In this document: positions 59,383-64,000 of the stretch, in pieces | How positions within the stretch are numbered: position 1 is the stretch's first letter | Layout: each line of letters opens with the position of its first letter | Assembly (NCBI RefSeq): GCF_000186865.1 | Contig: NW_008705562.1 | Coordinates: 578,981-642,980 of the forward strand | Direction of reading: 5' to 3' | Length of the DNA stretch: 64,000 bases | Source: Aureococcus anophagefferens | Lineage: Eukaryota; Sar; Pelagophyceae; Pelagomonadales; Pelagomonadaceae | Position numbers and translations under genes: made by a program | Notes under the pieces: generated by a model | The model's input: only the letters and a program-made list of their open reading frames with translations | What the model was told of the DNA's origin: nothing | Databases searched by the model: none

Positions 59383-61596
59383 GTCGACGGGCGCCGCGCC
59401 GCGGCCCGCGCGAGGCGACGGCCGGCTCGGCCTCGGCGCCCGCCCTCGCCCCCTCGAGCGCGGCCTCGCGGCGCGGGGACGCGTGGTCGTCCCTCCGGCC
59501 GACGGCGAGCGCGCCGAGGAGCGCGGCGTACTTGCGCGCGATCGCGGCCGGGGAAAAGCGCGCCTCGACGAGCGCGAGCCCGCGGTCGCGGCACTCCGCG
59601 AGGAGCCGGGGCCGCGCGGCGAGCCGCGCCAGGAGCGCGCGGAGCTCGGCGGCGTCGCGGAACTGGCACGGGTAGCTCTCGTCGACGTAGAGCGCGTGCG
59701 CGCCCGTGCGCTCGACGACGGCGGCGACGCCCGCGCGCATCGCGTTGGCCATGCGCTGCACGCAGTTGAAGAGCTTCTTCGGCCCCGTCTTCGAGTAGAC
59801 GAGCACGGCGTCGTAGTTCCGGAAGAGCCGCGAGTACCAGTAGGCCTCGCCCCAGACCGTCCCCGCGAGGTCGCGCGCGACACTGGCCGCGTCGACGCCG
59901 AGCTTGCGCGCGAAGAAGGCCGCGTCCCCCGCCCGCGAGCCGTTGACCCGCTCGTGGACGCGCTCCTCGCAGTCGTAGGCCACGCCCGGCACGTCGCCGG
60001 CCATGGCGCACAGGTCCTTGGAGAAGCGCGACTTCTCGTGGATCGTCAACACCCGGAGGTCGCCGGCGGGCTCCGCCGCCGCGGGCAAACTCGTCGCGTT
60101 CATCAGGGGCGCGAGGTGCTCGACGACGAAGGCCCGCCCCCCGGAGCGCCCCAGGGCCCGGGCGCCGCACCAGGCTTTGGCGTGCGCCGGGTTCTGGACG
60201 ACGACGGACGCGCCGCGCGGGAAGTCGCGGACGTCGTGGCGGTCGACGCCGCCGCCGGCGAACGCGTCCGCGTCGACGACGTCGACGAGCACGTGGTCGA
60301 AGAGCGCGGCAACGGCGGGCGGCGGCGCGGCCTTGACGGCGATGCCCACGTCGTAGCGCGCGCCGGCCGCGCGGACGTCGTCGAACGACGCGAGCGTCAC
60401 GTCGAACGCCGACGAGTGCCTGGGCAGGAAAAGAGTGATTCAAGTTCGCTTCAACATGAGTGTTCCGCGCGCGCGCGTTCCGGAAAAAGCATTCACGCTT
60501 CGAGACCGTTCCAAGAGATGATCGCTCGTCCAAAAATCAGCCGAAACGAGTGGAAAACGGCCGAGAGAGGAGCCTTTGAAGTTGGGAATTTCGCTCTCTT
60601 TTCCTGCCCTGACGAGTGCGCCTCGAGGTAGTGCTTGAGCAGGACGCACCGCGACGCCCAGACGCCGCCGGCGCCGATGAGCCGCGGGCGCGCCGTGCAG
60701 GCGACGGCGATGCGGCGGCCCGCGGCCTTCCAGGACCGCGGCCGCGGCGGCGCCGCGAGGAGCTCGGCCGCGCGGAGGTCGCCGAGCGTCGCGTTCGCGG
60801 GCCGGAGGCCGTCGCCGCCGACGACGGCGACGCCGCCGCAGCGCAGCGCCGCCGCCGGGGCGCCGCATTTCAGCGCGTCCGCCGCTTTGACGCCGCCGCC
60901 GCCGCAGCGCTTCCGCCCCTGTTTCGCCGCGGCGCGGCCGACCGCGCCCGGCGCCGCGACGACGGCGCCGTCGAACGCGCAGCCCGCGGCCGCCGGAAGG
61001 CCCGGCGGCCCGGCGGCGCCGCGGAGCGCGGCCTCGGCCGTGGCGTTGGCGAGGCCCGCGGCCCAGCGGCCGAGAAACGCGTCCGCGGCCGCGGACCGGC
61101 GGAGCGCGACGACGCCGGACCACCGCGCCGTCGCGGCGCCGCGCGCCTTCCCGCCCCGCGTCGCCGCCGCGCCCGTCGCCGCCGCTTGCTTCGTCGCGGC
61201 CGTCGCGCCGCAGGCGAGGAACGGCGCCGGGTCGCGCAGCCAGAAGGCGTCCGGCGCGCTGTAGAAGGCGCCCGCCGCGGCCGGATCCGCGAGCGCCCAG
61301 CGGAGCAGGCCGACGGCCGCGCGCGGGGGCGCGAGCCGCGCGCGCTCGCGGCGCCGCTCGTCGACGGCGCCGCGCGCCGCCGCGAGCGTCGGCGCGTCGG
61401 CGGCCAGGACCTCGAGGCGCCAGCACCAGGGCGACGAGCCCGTCGCGCGCCGGAAGCTCGCCACCCAGGCGCCCAGGAGCGGCGCCGACGCGCGCGACGC
61501 GGGCACGACGGCGGTCCAGGACTCGGCGCAGGTCCACCCGTCGGCGACGCGAGCGGCGCAGGCGAGGACCACCAGCGTTCTTGCGGGGCTGCGCAT
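59366..61596 (-). CDS. Putative secretory-pathway glycosyltransferase
   Basis: Exons 61596-60620 and 60419-59366 give 676 aa. A signal peptide (MRSPARTLVVLACAARVADG) precedes an N-domain with an AFWLRDPAPFLACG stretch that could be a nucleotide-sugar site. The C-domain resembles GT-B fold transferases: DLRVLTIHEKSRFSK, YDAVLVYSKTGPKKLFNCVQRM, and YPCQFRDAAELRALLARL..PRLLAECRDRGL. Donor and acceptor are unknown. The introner at the junction restores Leu-Glu-Ala-His-Ser-Ser-Ala-Phe-Asp. Confidence 0.6.
60420..60619 (-). mobile_element. Introner, subfamily B, as a GC-AG intron
   Basis: Element 60420-60611 with ends CTGGGCAGGAAAAGAG and CTCTTTTCCTGCCCTG. The exact 8-bp duplication ACGAGTGC is at 60412-60419 and 60612-60619. 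On the gene strand this is GCACTCGT, giving a GC donor. The body is almost identical to the copy at 42947-43138. Confidence 0.9.
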
Positions 61597-61696
61597 CCTA
61601 GCAGGCGGTGCGCATCATCGCCTTTTATGCGTAGCTGCCCATCGATCCCATCGTCATTTTTGGTGCTTGCCGTGACGTCCTTGTTCAAGAAAACGT

Positions 61697-61790
61697 GTTG
61701 CAGCGGATCAAACCAAGTTGAATGTTTGGGTTGCAGCGGATCAAAACAAGTTGCAGCGGATCAAAACATGTTGCAGCGGATCAAAACAAG
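61697..61790. repeat. 20-bp tandem repeat
   Basis: Four copies of GTTGCAGCGGATCAAAACA-type units; the last three are spaced 20 bp apart. Confidence 0.85.
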
Positions 61791-62444
61791 GCGAGTTTTA
61801 TAAAAACCCCTAGGATTTACATTATACGGTATACAATGTCATACTATTCCACTACATTATACCGTACCACTTGCTCGGTTCAAGTTGGTGGCCCTACCGA
61901 GCCCACGGCCGACACCCCCCCCGCGGTTTCGGCTCGACGGCCCGCGGCCCCGGCGCCCTTGACGTCCACGCGTCCCCGGGGCGCACGGGTGCGTAGACGC
62001 GACATGATTTCGATGGTGTTGCGACTCTAGCGAGTCGAGTTTAGGCCTACGCGCGGTGGTGCACCAGCATGATCTCGGCCCAAAACGCAAAGGTTTGACC
62101 ACGCGCAGCCTCGGGGATCGTTTGTCGACGTCCCAGCACCATACAGATGCAAGGGCTGAGCCGCGGGGCTTTAAATCGCCGTGCTCCCCCCATCCGATGT
62201 CCGCGCCCGAACGTCGCGCATACGCTCGGCGAGCGTCAATTTCGGCCATGGGCACCGCGGAACCGCTGCCAGTCGTTCTGAAGCACCCCGGACTCCCCTA
62301 TCGATGCCACAAGGAATCGCAGCCCACCAGGGCTGGGAAAAAGTGGGGGGCGCGCCCCGCCTCTGCCGCCAAGGCCGCCGTCGTGCCAACGCCGAGGCTG
62401 CCCGAAAATTTCGCTCGGACGTCACGGGAAGACTAAAAGCGCCG

Positions 62445-62538
62445 TTTGATCCTCGAGAGACGGNNNNNNNNNNNNNNNNNNNNNNNNNNNNNNNNNNNNN
62501 NNNNNNNNNNNNNGAAAACCCGTCTCTCTCGGATCAAA
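62445..62538. repeat. Inverted repeat flanking 50 N
   Basis: TTTGATCCTCGAGAGACGG (62445-62463) and the reverse complement of 62520-62538 match at 17 of 19. They flank a run of exactly 50 N (62464-62513), which is an assembly gap. Confidence 0.8.
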
Positions 62539-62749
62539 ACTAGCACTTTTGGTGCTTGCCGTCCTCATTGTCTTCATGATGCGGCGGCACGCGCCGGCCC
62601 GGTACCGCATGCCCACGGCCAGGAGTATGGAGCCCGCGACGTCGTCGATTTTGGACGCGGGGCTCGCCGCGAAGAGCCTCGCGAGCGTCGCCGGCGTCGC
62701 GGGCGTCTCGACCTCCAAGAAGTGCTGAAAAGGTGCAGCTCTCACAACG

Positions 62750-63721
62750 ATGGCATCGACCGCCGCCAAGCGGCTCCTCGTGCTGAATCCGAACACGTCT
62801 TCAGCCTTCACGGAGAAGATCGCGCGCGTCGCGGCGCGCTGCGCCATCCCCGACGCCGTGGAGATCGAGACGGCGCAACCGAAGACGGGCCCGCGCTCCA
62901 TCGAGAGCGTCTACGACGAGCTGCTCTCATCCGTGCCGAGCCTCGAGGCCTTCCTCGAGCGCGCCGCGCGGCGGCGCATCGACGGCGTCGTCGTCGCGTG
63001 CTTCTCGGACCACCCCGTGCAGCAGGCCCTGAGGGAGGTCGGCGGCCGCGCGGCCGTCGTCGGCCTCCTCGACGCGTCGCTCGCGGCCGCGAGCCTCGCG
63101 GGCGACCGCGTCGGCATCGTGACGACGTCCGCGGGCTGGGAGCCGCTCCTCCGGAGCGGCGTCGACCGCCTCGGCTACGGCGACCGATGCCGATCGATCG
63201 TCGCCGTCGGCGCGCCGGTCCTCGCGCTCGAGGGCGACGACGACGAGCTCGCGAGCCGCGTCTGCGAGGCCGCGGCGCGCGTCGCGGCGTCGAGCGACGT
63301 CGTGATCCTGGGCTGCGCGGGCATGGGCCCGCTGGCGACGCGCGTCGAGGCGGCGCTCGGCGGCGCCGCGGCCGTCGTCGAGCCCGTCGAGGCCGCGGTG
63401 CGCGCGTGCGCGAGCCTGGCGCTGCAGGGCCTCGGCTCGTCCGCGGCGCGCCCGCTGTTCCAGCACCACGCGGGGCCCCTCAGCCCGCTCCTCGCGGGCG
63501 CCTACGCGAGCCGCGGCGCGGCGCCGGAGGCGCCGTCGCCGGAGGCGCCGTCGCCGGCCGTCGACGGCCACGCGCTCTCCTACTACGACGACGACGCGTC
63601 TCCTACGGCGCCGTCGACGCCGCCGCCGACGACGAGGCCGCCGCCGTCGATGCCGCCCGGCCTCGACGACGGCGGTGACGTCCTCCTGTCCTTCGACGAC
63701 TACGTCAACCCGCGGAGCTAG
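62750..63721 (+). CDS. Asp/Glu/hydantoin racemase-family protein
   Basis: 323 aa. Family landmarks are LLVLNPNTSSAFTEKI at the N-terminus, the first catalytic Cys in VVVACFSDHP (about 84) and the second in VILGCAGMGPL (about 188). Such cofactor-independent racemases use two Cys as acid and base. The C-terminal 90 residues (Pro/Ser/Asp-rich, ending SFDDYVNPRS) are an extension not found in bacterial homologues and look disordered. The substrate is unknown. Confidence 0.85.
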   Translation: MASTAAKRLLVLNPNTSSAFTEKIARVAARCAIPDAVEIETAQPKTGPRSIESVYDELLSSVPSLEAFLERAARRRIDGVVVACFSDHPVQQALREVGGRAAVVGLLDASLAAASLAGDRVGIVTTSAGWEPLLRSGVDRLGYGDRCRSIVAVGAPVLALEGDDDELASRVCEAAARVAASSDVVILGCAGMGPLATRVEAALGGAAAVVEPVEAAVRACASLALQGLGSSAARPLFQHHAGPLSPLLAGAYASRGAAPEAPSPEAPSPAVDGHALSYYDDDASPTAPSTPPPTTRPPPSMPPGLDDGGDVLLSFDDYVNPRS

Positions 63722-63725
63722 GTCG

Positions 63726-64000
63726 CTACCGGTTATGGTAGAGCCGCGGCCGGTTGCCCTTGAGCCCCGTCGTCGTGCCGACGTAGGTCCAGTTGCCCGC
63801 GACGCGCTTCTTGCACATGCACGCGTGCTTGTTGGCCATGGCGCACTCCCACTCGTCGCCGCGGACCTCGTAGCGGCACGCGCCCGACGCGAGGCTGCAG
63901 GCGTAGAGGACGTCGGCGTCGGCCGTCGCGTCGCCGCCGGCCGCGGACGCGAGGAGCGTCGCCGTGCCGTCGTAGCGGTCCGCGCCCGGCTCCGGCGGCG
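63726..64000 (-). CDS. C-terminal fragment of an unknown Cys-rich protein
   Basis: The minus-strand frame is open from the window edge to TAG 63726-63728, about 91 codons. It reads LYACSLASGACRYEVRGDEWECAMANKHACMCKKR and ends RPRLYHNR. The regular Cys spacing suggests a small disulfide or metal-binding domain. The N-terminus is outside the window and no function can be given. Confidence 0.55.
   Translation of the reverse strand, partial: PPEPGADRYDGTATLLASAAGGDATADADVLYACSLASGACRYEVRGDEWECAMANKHACMCKKRVAGNWTYVGTTTGLKGNRPRLYHNR

Larger units (their letters stand above)
61597..62749. other. Repeat-rich intergenic region with assembly gap
   Basis: No gene is seen in 1153 bp. It holds a 20-bp tandem repeat (61697-61790), AT-rich DNA at 61797-61870, inverted arms around a run of N (62464-62513), and a 16-bp direct repeat TTTTGGTGCTTGCCGT at 61658-61673 and 62547-62562. 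Composition is clearly less GC-rich than the flanks. A mobile insertion is possible. Confidence 0.6.

Noticed and set aside
62464..62513. Run of N as a biological feature
   Set aside because: Exactly 50 N is an assembly placeholder; only the flanking arms carry information.

Overview
This is nuclear DNA of a very GC-rich, gene-dense microalga, almost certainly a photosynthetic stramenopile. A fucoxanthin-chlorophyll light-harvesting protein (41978-42589) and two proteins with the Ala-Ser-Ala-Phe presequence motif (33566-34318, 40380-41177) point to a secondary red plastid. CDC48, a WAVE-complex BRK1, vasohibin, THUMPD1 and ESF2/ABT1 show a nuclear eukaryotic genome. Base composition, a candidate UGA-encoded selenoprotein and many introner-type introns fit a pelagophyte such as Aureococcus anophagefferens; the species call is inference.

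Layout. 1-3980: a tandem-C2 protein running off the left edge, all minus. 4146-7678: an unknown protein and a membrane-anchored tyrosinase. 7883-15220: RCC1-like protein, an unknown protein, a prolyl-iminopeptidase-like hydrolase, a DsbA/FrnE-like candidate selenoprotein with a SECIS-like 3' UTR hairpin, and a second tyrosinase. 15872-25439: CDC48, an F-box-like protein, an L-2-hydroxyglutarate-dehydrogenase-like oxidoreductase, a triple cold-shock-domain protein, an acidic protein, a Cys-rich membrane protein and a small hydrophobic protein. 25838-30684: one 1355-aa IQ/WW protein whose four introns are all introners. 30920-42589: PH-like protein, BRK1, secreted Cys-rich protein, two plastid-targeted proteins, an IFT25-like domain protein, THUMPD1, an F-box/Kelch protein and the light-harvesting protein. 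42713-52766: a cyclic-nucleotide phosphodiesterase, a GST-like protein, a membrane reductase, a SET/SMYD protein, a small membrane protein, an FMO, a metallothionein-like Cys-rich protein and a coiled-coil protein. 52787-64000: vasohibin, rhodanese, a PDZ-like protein, ESF2/ABT1, an alpha/beta hydrolase, an unknown basic protein, a glycosyltransferase-like protein, a repeat-rich interval with an assembly gap, an Asp/Glu/hydantoin racemase and a partial gene.

The main theme is intron structure. Twelve introns are related copies, intact to eroded, of one ~150-200 bp element family with two subfamilies (A and B). Good copies have terminal inverted repeats beginning CTG and ending CAG and 8-bp target duplications. 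In each, the reading frame is restored exactly if the upstream target duplication supplies the 5' splice dinucleotide (GT, or more often GC) and the element end supplies the CAG acceptor. Copies occur in both orientations. Two short introns (8514-8580, 24176-24257) also carry 7/8 or 8/8 duplications. Ordinary short introns (about 40-60 nt) and one ordinary 207-nt GT-AG intron in CDC48 are also present.

The genome is also extremely compact. Neighbouring genes mostly alternate strand, and four convergent pairs share bases of their stop codons. Exon coordinates for spliced genes are in the evidence fields. They were chosen by frame continuity and protein-family fit, without transcript data.
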